From Amblyomma americanum (Eukaryota > Arthropoda > Arachnida > Ixodida > Ixodidae), in assembly GCF_052857255.1 (NCBI RefSeq), contig NC_135502.1:154924599-154988598 (forward strand): a stretch of 64,000 nt of DNA, written 5' to 3'. Both the position numbers and the translations under genes were made by a program. Below the pieces are notes generated by a model. That model ran no database searches, had not been told where the DNA came from, and was given only the letters and a program-made list of their open reading frames with translations. Below are positions 13,001 to 22,540 of this stretch, in pieces (within the stretch, counting starts at the first letter, position 1; each line of letters begins with the position of its first letter).

Positions 13001-14469
13001 GCAGCCCCCAAAGCAAATAACATAAAATGGTCAGGTTAGGCCGAAAAAATGGCGCTATATATATGCACCGACATTTGTTTTGGGGAATCATTTCTAGAGA
13101 AAAAATGCATGTCTCCAAACTTTACGGAAAAAGGTTTTAATAGGCATTTTCAAAGCTGTATTGTTTTATCTAAACCGTGAATGTAGAGATCTCTAGAAAA
13201 CGTAAGTTGCGTTTTGTTTACTGTAACATATTCCAGAAACTCGCCGAGAACTCAAGAAAGCACAATGCGTTGATATTGGCAGGGTGGTATAAAATTGATA
13301 AAATTTCGTCCTTATTTCGTAGCACTAACTTTTCATAATCACTTTTTTGTATTCTGGCACGAAGTAATAACTTTTAGACGCATTGGTATAAGTTGCAGTT
13401 GCACAAACGTTAACACGTGGACGTGTAAGATAAAAGCAACTGCACCTATGAAGTTTAACGACATTAGATGCTTCATTGCGCCATGTCTCAGTCAACGTAA
13501 TCAGAGCAATTTTTAAGGTAAATTGATGTGAAAGGCTAAGAATTAAGGTATTGATGTTTGTTGCTGAACGGGTATCAAATATAGGACACAAATGCTCGAC
13601 TGCGAAGGATGAACAACGAATTCCGGGAGAGCGAATGTTAGATGGTCGCTATTTTGTGACTATCATTCTCCTTGAAAGGGAGTTTTCTTTGAAACGTCAT
13701 GCTCCCTGTGGTCTGCATAGTCTTCGAGCGTTCTGTGTGCTCCGAAAACATTTTTCCAGAAATAGCTGCATTGACTACCGATTTCCTGTTTTCTTCTTTT
13801 AAAGCTACGTCAAACAGCCTTTCAGGGGTAGGAAAAAATTCCTCAAGGACCTAAACACGTTTTGAGCCTTTGACCTACGCATTGAAATCTGTTTGCGTTA
13901 TTAAGCTTGGCTGACTTTGCCTTCTTTAGTGCCGTACCACAATTTGCTCACGATTTAATTTGATGTATTCACTTCCACTTGTCTGGGCTGTGAGTTGGCT
14001 CTTGGTGGCAGCGGGAGTGACTGGGTCCTCGATGGCGTTTCCTATTTTGGAAACGACGTCCAGAACATTATCGTGTTCCTGTCTTTCGATGGATTTCATT
14101 TCGATGTGCATGTTCTTTGAGTATTGCACTAGACTCACAGTTCTCTTCTCGTGTTCTCCTGGATTACCCTCAAGCTGAGCGCATTCACCACGAAGTGCTT
14201 GATTCCCATTTTGCAATTTCAGCGTGTACCCTATCTTAGGTTTTGTTAATGTAAATCTGCGAAATACGCGCTTAGGGCTGTTTCTAAATTGATTTCGCAT
14301 CTCGCTGATTTCCGTGCAAATGCCTCGTTCGGATGCCTCACGTCATAACATTGTGGGTCCGTGCGATGTCTGGAGAGTGTCGATGCCAGTAGCAGTTAAA
14401 TTGAATGCGGTGTAGCGCACATGTACACCAGAGGTATCAAGCTTTCGGTTCATCATCGTCCTTGCAGTA
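10072..14469. other. Intergenic, one unassigned minus-strand ORF
   Basis: About 4.4 kb without a recognisable gene. A purine-biased strip (10120-10560) yields long Ser/Phe-rich antisense frames that I regard as spurious. 12180-12560 is very AT-rich. A 124-codon minus-strand frame (13926-14300; Lys/Glu/Gln-rich, with AQLEGNPGEHEKRTVSLVQY) lies just downstream of the family-B pol relic and could be decayed retroelement sequence. I recognise no domain in it. Confidence 0.4.
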
Positions 14470-15246
14470 TTTTTTCTCTTTAAGCTATTCGGACGACAAA
14501 AAGGTGCGCCGTCCTGATGGGGGTGGAGTTCTTCATGTTCGTGCCATTTTGGAGGCAGAAACAGGATTAACCACGCTATAACGCTACAGGAGGGGGTGGT
14601 TTAACACATTTTTTCTTCCAGAAAAGACGCTCTTGGTCACGGTCTGAGCGCTGGTGTTGCGCGAAATCGCTGTTGCTGATCGGTCCTAAAAAGGCGTAAC
14701 TATAATCCTCTTCCAATGGCTTGTCGACAGGGGCTGGAGACAGTTAGTCCGCATCAAAGTACTTGCGTTCAGATTTGTAGACGATCATTGGTGTAGGTAC
14801 CGTCGATAGAGACGGCTGGTGGTATCCTTCAAACTGGTAAGCCAGCATAGATGGCAGTGATAGCCGACCATTTTTAATGGTCGTCCCTGCAATTATAGGC
14901 ATAGTTTCTACGTAGTCCAGATGATGACGAGCAATCCTTCTCGGGCGCCGAATTGTTCGCCTCGGCCTTTCGCAGGGAACGGCAAGCGTGCGCGATTACT
15001 TTCTGTACTGTATCGGTTTTCACAACGAAGATGGCGCCAAGGTGCACACTGCTTACGCAGGTATGATTTTTAGTCTGCGTTTTCAATGAAACACCGGGTG
15101 ACCGGAGTAGAGAGTAAGCGATGCTGAACTTCTTTAAAGGCCCTTGCTTGCGGAGCTTCCCATTTAAAAGGCACGCCTGCAATTGTTAGCTCGGCCAAAG
15201 GTTCGGCGATGCGTGAGAAATGCTTGACAAGTCGTCGGTAACGTGC
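14470..15246 (-). pseudogene. Family-B pol, tether/RNase H half
   Basis: Starting at 15246 and reading leftward, the frame gives YRRLVKHFSRIAEPLAEL, then GVPFKWEAPQARAFKE. This matches the YYRRFVKTFSLIAEPL and WEAPQAEAFKEL segments of the family-B copy near 59.0-59.1 kb. Later pieces match its RNase H (for example the AKGRGEQF stretch against SKAEANYS). Stops and indels are frequent. No LTR was found on this side. Confidence 0.7.
15243..15246 (+). repeat. Left target-site duplication of Ty3 family A
   Basis: GTGC abuts the 5' LTR. The partner ATGC (21669-21672) abuts the 3' LTR; one mismatch. Supported by exact resumption of the host element's reading frame across it. Confidence 0.5.
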
Positions 15247-15817
15247 TGTTACGTTTCGCCTACGACGCGCGGTATAGCCGGCGCGGATGCAACGGACGCC
15301 GGGGCTTCGTTCAAAGTGGCGGTCATGTTGACCCGTTCATCGCTGCCGCAACGCCTCCCGCCAAGCGCGTCCAGTCAGGTTTCAATGCCACGTGTCTTCG
15401 TGTATGCGTGTGTGTGTGCATGTTGGTGCCCACGCTTGTCAAAGCGCAGCAGCCGGGGAGAGGAGCTCCCCAACTGGGAGGCGAGGAGGTCTGACCGGCG
15501 CCGGCCCGGCGGACGCGGCACGTCACGTTTCAACATGTCCGTGCGTCGCCATCTCGTGCGCCTCCTCCCGAGCCGTTCCTTCTTGCCCTCGACTCCGAGG
15601 GTATAAAGGTAGCTGCCCCGGACGCCAAGAAGAGACATCGATTTCTTCCGTCGAGTAACGTGGTCGCCCTGACCGGCTGCTCTTTTGCGATGCAAGAATA
15701 AACAAGTTGTTCTGTTGGCAGTCGACTCATCCTTTGCCAGGACCTTCGGATGTTTCCAGCTGTGCCCCAGGCCGCCAGGCCAACGCTACCCTTGGGGCTT
15801 GCGACCCATTTGCAACA
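15247..15817 (+). repeat. 5' LTR of Ty3 family A
   Basis: It starts TGTTACGTTTCG and ends TTGCAACA. It is matched nearly base for base by 21096-21668, with a GT-repeat length difference near 15410-15420 and about ten substitutions. It contains a TATA box (15602-15609) and AATAAA (15697-15702), so U3, R and U5 can be placed. Confidence 0.92.
15602..15609 (+). promoter_or_regulatory. LTR TATA box
   Basis: TATAAAGG in the 5' LTR, repeated at the same place in the 3' LTR (21453-21460). The AATAAA at 15697-15702 lies about 90 bases downstream, consistent with a short R region. Confidence 0.65.
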
Positions 15818-16132
15818 ACTGGTTGCCCAGCGGTGAGATCGCGACAACGGAGGCCAGCAGCGAAGATATGCGGTCAACTGTATGCTGAGCAGCACAACGA
15901 CCATCCGGGAGCAGTGCAACGAGCCCTGTGTGATGACTGGTTGCCTGCAGCGGAACGACTGCGCTGAATTCTTGGCTGCGAGGTTTGGTGAGTGCGGTAC
16001 TTTCTTCTTTTGAGTTTTGCCAGGCTTTTGTTAGTGTCAGAAACAGAGCTGGTAATTGTGTTGTCGTTGCTGCCGGGTTAGTTTGCGGCAAGACAATAGT
16101 AGGCAGTAGAGAAAGCAGCATTTGGAGCAGCC
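15818..16132 (+). other. Family A leader with primer-binding site
   Basis: After the LTR there is a two-base spacer (AC) and then TGGTTGCCCAGCGG from 15820. It starts with TGG, the complement of a tRNA CCA end, as expected of a primer-binding site. I could not name the primer tRNA. The remaining leader is non-coding and holds a GGTGAGT near 15988 that could act as a splice donor. A second TGGTTGCC copy lies near 15940. Confidence 0.55.
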
Positions 16133-17659
16133 ATGGATTTGAAGTCGTTGCGCAAACTGAAATTGCTGGAGCTTGCAAGAGAGTTGGGTCTGGATGTCTC
16201 AGACAAACTCAGAAAACCAGAACTGCTAAGGGCTATTCTTGAGTTGGAGGCTGAGGATGACGAGCTGTCGGAATGCCTTGAGACCATTGAGGAGAGTGAG
16301 CAAAAAGAGAATGACGAGCGCGAACGTAAAGAGCAAAAATAGGAGCGCGAACGTAAAGAGCAAAAAGAGAAAGAGGAGCGCGAACGTAAAGAGCAAAAGA
16401 GAAAGACGAGCGCGAACGTAAAGAGCAAAAAGAAAAAGACGAGCGCGAACGTAAAGAGCAAAAAGAGAAAGACGAGCGCGAACGTAAAGAACAAAAAGAT
16501 AAAGAGAAAGAAGAGCGCGACCGTCAACACGCTTTGGAAATGAAGCGTCTCGAGGTAGAGATGGAACGCGCTCGTAACGGAAGTCAGGCACACGGTCCAG
16601 GAGGACGAGTATCGTTCAAAATGACTGACCTGATGCGGCCGTGTAAGCTTGGAGAGGACATTGGTTTGTTCCTGGTTAACTTTGAGCGAACGTGCGAGAA
16701 GCAGGGGTTCTCTCGAGAAACGTGGCTGCAGCGCTTGCTCACTTTGTTACCCGGCGAGGCGGCCGACGTAGTCACTCGCTTGAAGAGAGAGGAGGCAGAG
16801 GATTTCGACCAAGTGAAATCGAGTCTGCTAAAAAAGTACAGGCTGTCAGCGGAGGCGTTCCGTCGGAAGTTTCGGGAAAATGAAAAAGGCAGGAGTGAGT
16901 CATATACAGAGTTTGCCCACAGGCTTATGTCAAACATGCAGGAGTGGCTCAAAGAAGAGAAAGCGTTTGGTGACCACGAGAAAATTCTGCAGTGTTTCCG
17001 GCTGGAACAGTTTTATAGTCGGTTAACTGAGAACGTGCGGTACTGGGTCTTGGATAGGCCAGACGTTAGTACAGTGGCTAAAGCCGCCGAGCTAGCCGAG
17101 GAGTTTGTGACGCGTCGGGCTCGCGGAGCTAAGGACGGTCAAAAGGGTGAATTTGGCTCCAAGTCTGAGAGGCCGAAGTTCACACCCATGACAGCAAGGG
17201 GGGACACACGTAGTGCGGATGCGGGTGAAAGCAGTCCCACCGAACGTAAGGAGACGGCGGCAGCCGAAGCCGAACGCAGAAAGCGGTTCGAGACGAGGCA
17301 AGCGCGCGTGTGTTATACGTGCCAGAAGCCGGGTCACTTTTCGGCGCAGTGTCCAGAAACAAAAAGAAAAGTCGTGTGTTTGTCATTATGTAGCACTGAC
17401 GATAACATGAAGCTTCTCGAGCCTTACATGCGAGACTTCCTCGTGAACGGGAAAGAGTGCCGAGTGCTTCGTGATTCCGCAGCTACAATAGATGTAGTTC
17501 ACCCCTCTTATGTAGAACCCGATATGTTCACGGGCGAGTGCGCATGGATCAAGCAAGCCGTGGAAGCTCATAGCGTGTGTCTGCCCGTAGCAAAAGTGCT
17601 TATTGAAGGACCTTTCGGAGCACTTGAGACGGAGGCCATAGTGTCATCTCTGCTGCCTC
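16133..17659 (+). pseudogene. Family A Gag and start of protease, broken
   Basis: The start ATG is at 16133 (MDLKSLRKLKLLELARELGL), in good context after GCAGCC. The frame meets TAG at 16340, then a charged repeat (units like ERERKEQKEKD) in which one lost A shifts the frame. From about 16400 the main frame runs to the poly-C tract. Its central part (about 16855-17110) resembles a SCAN domain: RRKFRE, YTEFAHRLM, LEQFYSRL and LAEEFVTRR blocks. A zinc knuckle C-x2-C-x4-H-x4-C follows (CYTCQKPGHFSAQC, about 17308-17350). Then comes a retropepsin-like segment with LRDSAATIDVVHP. Gag packages the RNA; protease processes the polyprotein. Confidence 0.85.
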
Positions 17660-18912
17660 CCCCCCCCCCCCCCCCCCCCCGGGAACCCGTACCTACTTTC
17701 GAACAGGTCCGATCACCTCCCGCGCGAGAAGGGGCTTTTGTTTGGTGAGGCTCGCATTCAGGCCTTAACCAGATCGAGAGTTCGGGAGCTCGCTGCAAAG
17801 GCGGTAGTTGCCGGGCCGACGTTGTCGAACAATGAGAAAGGGTCGGAGGCGCAGCAAGCTGATATTCAGAGCACGTTCGAACTGAATAAAATCGAGCCTG
17901 TAGCGTTGAAGGCACCAGGTACTGGAGAGGAAATGCCCGACACGGGAAAGTTAGAAGAGCTTCCGGTCGAGCTTCCGGGACTAGGCTCAGTGACGAACAG
18001 GCAAGACACCGATTAGGTCATTAGTGACTTAATCATTAAAGCACCGCTGTCGGCTGAGCAGAAATCCGAACTACACCAACTCTTACAAGAGTTTCAAGGT
18101 CAGTTCTCTGAGAGGCCTGGTAGGACTTCTGTCCTTACTCATGATATAGAACTTACCTCCCCAGAGCCAGTACGATCCAAGGCGTACCGGGTGTCACCCA
18201 GCCAGCGCGATATTATGGAGGCTGAGGTAAAGAAAATGCGACAGCTCGGTGTTATTGAGGCGAGTGAGAGTGATTGTACCTCCCCTTTGATTTTAGTTGA
18301 GGTACCGGGCAAGGAACCTCGTCCTTGCGTCGACTACCGCAGGCTTAATTCCATCACTAAGGATCAAATTTATCCGATCCCTAACATCGAGGAGCGCCTT
18401 GAGAAAGTTAGTAGCGCTCAGTTTATTTCCACCCTAGATCTTGTCAGGGGTTATTGGCAGGTTCCACTTACAGAAGAGGCTAGTAGGTATGCGGCGTTCT
18501 TTTCACCAATGGGAACATTCCGTCCTAAAGTTTTGAGTTTTGGTTTGAAGAACGCGCCATACTGCTTTTCAAGCCTCATGGATAAAGTGTTGCGGGGACA
18601 GGAAGAATTCGCTTTACCGTATTTAGACGACGTAGTGATATTCTCCGCATCCTGGTCTGAGCATATGGCACACTTGCGGGCAGTGCTAACCCGCCTGCGC
18701 GAAGCGGGCTTGACAGTCAAGGCTCCCAAGTGCCAATTAGCACAGGCCGAGGTTGTCTACCTCGGTCACGTGATTGGACAGGGTCGTCGCCGCTCCTCTG
18801 AAATAAAGGTGGCCGCTGTGCGAGACTTCCCGCAACCGCGCACGAAGACCGATATTCGGTCGTTCTTAGGTGTCGCCGGCTACTATCAGAGGTACATCCC
18901 CAGGTACTCTGA
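17660..18912 (+). pseudogene. Family A Pol, protease remainder and reverse transcriptase
   Basis: Past the poly-C tract the reading frame shifts (PYLLSNRSDHLPREKGLLFG, then EARIQALTRSRVRELAAK). It meets a TAG at 18014 and then runs open. RT blocks are in order: RPCVDYRRLNSITKDQIYPI, LDLVRGYWQVPL, FGLKNAPYCFSSLMD, and the catalytic LPYLDDVVIFS near 18620-18650. VVYLGHVIG and FLGVAGYYQRYIPR follow. RT copies the element's RNA into DNA. All RT motifs look intact. The C-terminal part is cut at 18912 by a PLE insertion, giving a chimeric 574-codon frame (18191-19915). Confidence 0.9.
18898..18912 (+). repeat. Left target-site duplication of the PLE insertion
   Basis: CCCCAGGTACTCTGA is repeated exactly at 20112-20126. 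The 15-bp length fits PLE insertions. Family A pol reads through it on both sides. Confidence 0.9.
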
Positions 18913-19915
18913 CGATTATCTTGTTTTTGTTGAATCCCATGACTTCAAGGCACATGTGGATGACATTTTAAAGACTTTTGAAAACTGCGGGTTTGGTCTG
19001 AAGTTTACCTTTGAATTACCGGAAGATAATCAGCTGCAATTCTTGGATATTAGATTGGAGAAAAAGGTGAATCATGTTTGTTGGTCCTTCCTACAGCGGT
19101 CGGAAAAGCCCTTGCTAAATTATCAGTCTGGGCACTCGAAAATAGTTAAATGTGGCATAGCAGTGTCTTGTTTAGGATCTGCACTTACTAAGTCATGTAT
19201 TCATACTTTAGGCAGCAGTTTCGATAAGCAAGTTCAAAGGCTAAGGTCAGCGGGCTTCCCCAAAGATGTGATAGCGCTTGCTAGCAACAAGATCCTGAAG
19301 AAGATGAAGTCGTTTGGTAGACATGAAGCACAGGAAAATTCCGGCAATGACAGAACGAAGTATGCGGTAATACCCTACATTCATCAGTTATCCCATAGGC
19401 TTAAGCAGGTTGGCACTAGATATGGGGTAAAAGTGCTCTTTTCGGTCCCTAATAAACTAGGCAAGGTTTGTGCTATTGTTGACAAAAGAGCCCGGGAACA
19501 GAAGCAAATAAGAGGCAAAAGAAAAAATGCATGCCAGGTGGATCATGAGTCAACCTTTGTGCCATGTGCAGAGGGAGTGGTTTATGACATACCTTTTAAA
19601 TGCGGCAAGAGTTACATTGGGCAAACCGGTAAATGCATAAATACACGCTTACGTCAGCATAGAACCTCTTTGAATGGTGCTCCTTCATCAAATCTGTCCC
19701 TTCATTACAGAGATTGTCTTTTAAACAAACCCGGTGTGTCTAACAAAAAAGCATGCTTTCCTCTGCTTAACAGGGCTAAGATTAAATTCAGACATCCAGA
19801 TCAGTTAACTAGGGAGTTGTGTGAAGCCTATCACATTTACAAGAACATCGACACGTGCGTTAGCACACCATCTGTGAACTTACATGAGTGTGAAATTTTG
19901 TATCTAGATTTTTAA
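18913..19915 (+). pseudogene. PLE RT C-terminus and GIY-YIG endonuclease
   Basis: The segment starts DDYLVFVESHDFKAHVDDI, then LKFTFELPEDNQLQFLDIRL and YQSGHSKIVKCGI, all characteristic of PLE RT. The nuclease follows: VVYDIPFKCGKSYIGQTGKC, then INTRLRQHRTSL and NLSLHYRDC (about 19576-19730). The C-terminus reads LHECEILYLDF. The GIY-YIG nuclease cleaves target DNA for target-primed reverse transcription. Because the insertion happens to be in frame with the Ty3 RT, the frame opens at 18191 in Ty3 sequence. That fusion is accidental. Confidence 0.9.
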
Positions 19916-20111
19916 CTCTCTTTTGCGTGTCTGGTGGGGGAAGCGCAGGCGCTTTGGGTTGTCAGTTGTGTGCATATAATCTGTGTTTTTTTTCAAATAA
20001 ACTTTCAGTTGTTAGTAGCGCTTGTCCTTGTCTTCCTTCTCTGTTCTTGTTCCTAGTCGCAGCGCTGGTGAAATTGTGAATATGTACCAACTAGCTCAAA
20101 CCACCATTTTG
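18913..20111 (+). mobile_element. 5'-truncated Penelope-like element (copy 2)
   Basis: The insertion begins inside the PLE RT catalytic motif (DDYLVFV) and runs through the RT C-terminus, linker and GIY-YIG domain to a stop at 19913-19915. A 3' UTR follows with AATAAA (19996-20001). It is flanked by a perfect 15-bp duplication. It is the best-preserved PLE in the window: about 1 kb of uninterrupted coding sequence. The 5' truncation removes most of the RT palm, so it is dead on arrival. Confidence 0.92.
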
Positions 20112-20126
20112 CCCCAGGTACTCTGA
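20112..20126 (+). repeat. Right target-site duplication of the PLE insertion
   Basis: Exact second copy of the 15 bases at 18898-18912. Ty3 pol resumes at once in the same frame (RYSDIAAPLTDPLR). Confidence 0.9.
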
Positions 20127-20613
20127 TATCGCGGCTCCCCTGACGGATCCTCTAAGAAAAATAGAGCCCCAAACATGCGTCTGGGGCGAGACAAAGGAAA
20201 GAGCTTTCAGCGCCCTAAAGAGCGCCCTAACAAGCCAGCAAAAAGGTTCGTTGTTCAGTGCGATGCTAGTGAGCGAGGCATGGGCGTTGTACTGTGCCAA
20301 CGGGAAAATGGAGAAGCGGAACACCCCGTCCTGTATGCTAGTCGTAAGCTGACCTGTCGTGAGCACGCGTACAGCACCACCGAGAAAGAGTGTGCGTGTC
20401 TCGTGTGGGCCGTTCAGAAATTGGCATGCTACCTAGCCGGCTCGAGGTTTATCATTGAGACGGATTACTGCCCTCTCCAATGGCTGCAGACCATCTCTCC
20501 CAAAAATGGCCGCCTCCTGCGCTGGAGCCTCGCTTTGCAACAATATTCCTTTGAGGTGCGTTACAAAAAGGGGAGTCTCAACGGTAACGCCGATGGCTTA
20601 AGTCGAGGCCCCT
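20127..20613 (+). pseudogene. Family A Pol, RNase H domain
   Basis: After the PLE the tether continues and a small deletion/frameshift lies near 20245. The RNase H is then readable: FVVQCDASERGMGVVLCQRE (first Asp), STTEKECACLVWAVQKLACY (Glu), FIIETDYCPLQWLQT (second Asp) and NGNADGLSRGP (last Asp) to the stop at 20611-20613. All four carboxylates are present. RNase H removes the RNA strand during cDNA synthesis. Integrase should follow but does not: sequence goes straight into the pre-LTR segment. Confidence 0.88.
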
Positions 20614-21095
20614 AACGTAGGAATCCGCCTCAAAATTGTTTGTTACTGATGTTTTCTTCCTGAGGCAGGTTTTTTAACATATTGCTTTTGTTTGGTGTTT
20701 CAAAGTGATGACGTGCTTTCTAGTGCAATTTTCTCATTTGTGGACGCGTTCTGAGTGCTGCTTGACTACTGTAAGGAACTAGGCAGTAGTATAAAAGGGG
20801 AAAGAGCCTGGGAGAGCTGAGTGAGGGTTGTCTCGTGCTTGCTGACTGAGCGGTTGCGTTTCGGCGTAGTTCTAACGCTTGCTGGGAACGAGCACAAAAA
20901 TGGCAACTCTCCCGAAGTCACTTTGTAGTGTCCTGTGTGAACCTGAACCTGAGAACGAGGCCTTCTCTGTGCGCTGCGCTCAAGCAACGCCGAGGGACGA
21001 CAGATTTCGATTACGAGGATCATCGAGCGACATCCCTCCGGACAGCGGATGCAGTCCCCTGACCATCGGGATCTCCTTCTCCCGGCGGGGCGGTC
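20614..21095 (+). other. Non-coding segment with promoter-like motifs before the 3' LTR
   Basis: No integrase domain is found in any frame here. The segment holds a TGTTACTGATG at 20641 and a TATAAAAGG near 20790, then an initiator-like GC-rich stretch. It could be part of another LTR brought in by recombination, or an element-specific 3' non-coding region. GGCGGGGCGG just before 21096 may be the polypurine tract. Confidence 0.5.
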
Positions 21096-21668
21096 TGTTA
21101 CGTTTCGCCTACGACGCGCGGTATAGCCGGCGCGGATGCAACGGACGCCGGGGCTTCGTTCAAAGTGGCGGTCATTTTGACCCGTTCATCGCTGCCGCAA
21201 CGCCTCCCGCCAAGCGCGTCCAGGCAGGTTTCAGTGCCACGTGTCTTCGTGTGTGCGTGTGTGTGTGTGCATGTTGGTGCCCACGCTTGTCAAAGCGCAG
21301 CAGCCGGGGAGAGGAGCTCCCCAACTGGGAGGCGAAGAGGTCTGACCGGCGCCGGCCCGGCGGACGCGGCACGTCACGTTTCAACATGTCCGTGCGTCGC
21401 CATCTCGTGCGCCTCCTCCCGAGCCGTTCCTTCTTGCCCTCGACTCCGAGGGTATAAAGGTAGCTGCCCCGGACAACAAGAAGAGACTTCGATTTCTTCC
21501 GTCGAGTAACGTGGTCGCCCTGACCGACTGCTCTTTTGCGATGCAAGAATAAACAAGTTGCTCTGTTGGCAGTCGACTCATCCTTTGCCAGGACCTTCGG
21601 ATGTTTCCAGCTGTGCCCCAGGCCGCCAGGCCAACGCTACCCTTGGGGCTTGCGACCCATTTGCAACA
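21096..21668 (+). repeat. 3' LTR of Ty3 family A
   Basis: Nearly identical to 15247-15817, with the same TGTTACG start, TATA box (21453-21460) and TTGCAACA end. It is 2 bp longer because of a GT repeat. Confidence 0.92.
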
Positions 21669-22540
21669 ATGCGCACAGACCGAAGAACGTGCGCATTGCA
21701 ATCTTAACGTTCTGAGGTCGAAACTGTGTAACGGCAGGTGCTTTCTGCGGGCCCTGACGTACTCGGTCTTTGTTTACGATATGGCTACAAAGAGCAGCTC
21801 TTCATAGGTGGAGTGGTAGTTTTGTGCTTTCATATTTTGCCCATATAGATTGATAGCTTCCAGCGCTGATCTATGCCTTTTCAAGTGGTCTTCAGTGTTC
21901 AAGGCGAAGACAAAGAAAGTAATATTTTTCCGCAGTAGTAAAATCGTTGCAGCCTTGGGGCTCTTCAACGGATGGGTCACGTCGTACCGAAGCATTTCTT
22001 CCACTTGGTCCCGGATGGCTTGGCCTTCTCGCCGCGGCCCACAGCAGCGGCTTCGGTAGAGAGGTCGGGCCTGTTTGTCGGTTACAATGCCATGCTTGGG
22101 AATGGGTGTTTGTCGAGCCCGACGACGAGGAAGAAAGCATTGACTGTATCTTTCAAGAACAGTGCAAATCTTGTCGTCTTTCTTACGGCGTCGTGCTGGA
22201 CGTTTGGCCATTTCTGTAATGGAAGGCTTCTACAGTGATAGCCAGCCGTCGGTCTAAGAGAAACCGCGTGTTTTCTTTGAGGATGGCGCACTTTTCGGGA
22301 CAATAATACTTTACTGGGGCCGTATTCCGAATTTGTGTCATAATAAAATGCGTAGTAGTGCGGATACTGAGGAAGCTTGGGCAAGTTTCTGTAACATTGT
22401 CTGTGCACTTGTCTCGTCCTTTGTCCCTTGCGCTGCTGTAAAACAGCGTCGTAATGCGTCGCAGAGGCCACACCTGATTGGTGAAATGCCGGAAGCGGGT
22501 GTTGGTTCTTTTGCGACTGTGAGCTGCGGCAGTATATCAC
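21669..22540 (-). pseudogene. Family-B pol, RT half
   Basis: The frame at 22211-21774 contains RQTPIPKHGIVTDKQARPLY, then GQAIRDQVEEMLRYDVTHPL, then LKRHRSALEAINLYGQ and YHSTYEELLF. The first part corresponds to the start of the family-B RT (near 58270-58420), the last to the segment near 58815-58920. The central RT palm, including the catalytic YxDD, is deleted. Below 21774 the frame shifts and ends in a FLGL-type block at the insertion point. Confidence 0.7.

Larger units (their letters stand above)
15247..21668 (+). mobile_element. Ty3 LTR retrotransposon, family A (SCAN-like Gag), lacking integrase
   Basis: This is a 6.4-kb element with two LTRs (571 and 573 bp) beginning TGTTACG and ending GCAACA. 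By eye they differ at about a dozen sites, roughly 98% identity. The order is 5' LTR, leader, gag (16133), protease, RT, an inserted PLE (18913-20111), RNase H (to 20613), a non-coding 480-bp segment, and 3' LTR. The integrase domain expected after RNase H is absent. The coding part has an in-frame stop in gag, indels, a poly-C frameshift and another stop, so the copy is not autonomous. Confidence 0.9.
14470..22540 (-). mobile_element. Old Ty3 (family B) pol relic, split by a younger Ty3 element
   Basis: Two minus-strand segments, 22540-21669 and 15246-14470, are the two halves of one Ty3 pol region. The upstream half carries RT sequence; the downstream half carries the post-RT tether and RNase H-like sequence. 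The intervening 15247-21668 is a complete LTR-bounded insertion. At the join the reading frame of the old pol resumes across a 4-bp duplication (GTGC at 15243-15246, ATGC at 21669-21672, one mismatch). The closest relative in the window is the element at 55450-61322. Both halves contain many stops and deletions. Confidence 0.75.

Noticed and set aside
15323..15695. Several overlapping open frames on both strands in the LTR, repeated at 21165-21556
   Set aside because: They lie in GC-rich LTR sequence present twice, have no domains and overlap a TATA box and poly(A) signal. They are by-products of composition.
16078..16593. Long Phe/Leu-rich minus-strand frames
   Set aside because: They are the antisense of the charged Gag repeat; not genes.
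18191..19915. A genuine single gene encoding a 574-residue polymerase
   Set aside because: The 15-bp duplication and abrupt change of protein family at 18912 show it is a Ty3/PLE insertion junction.
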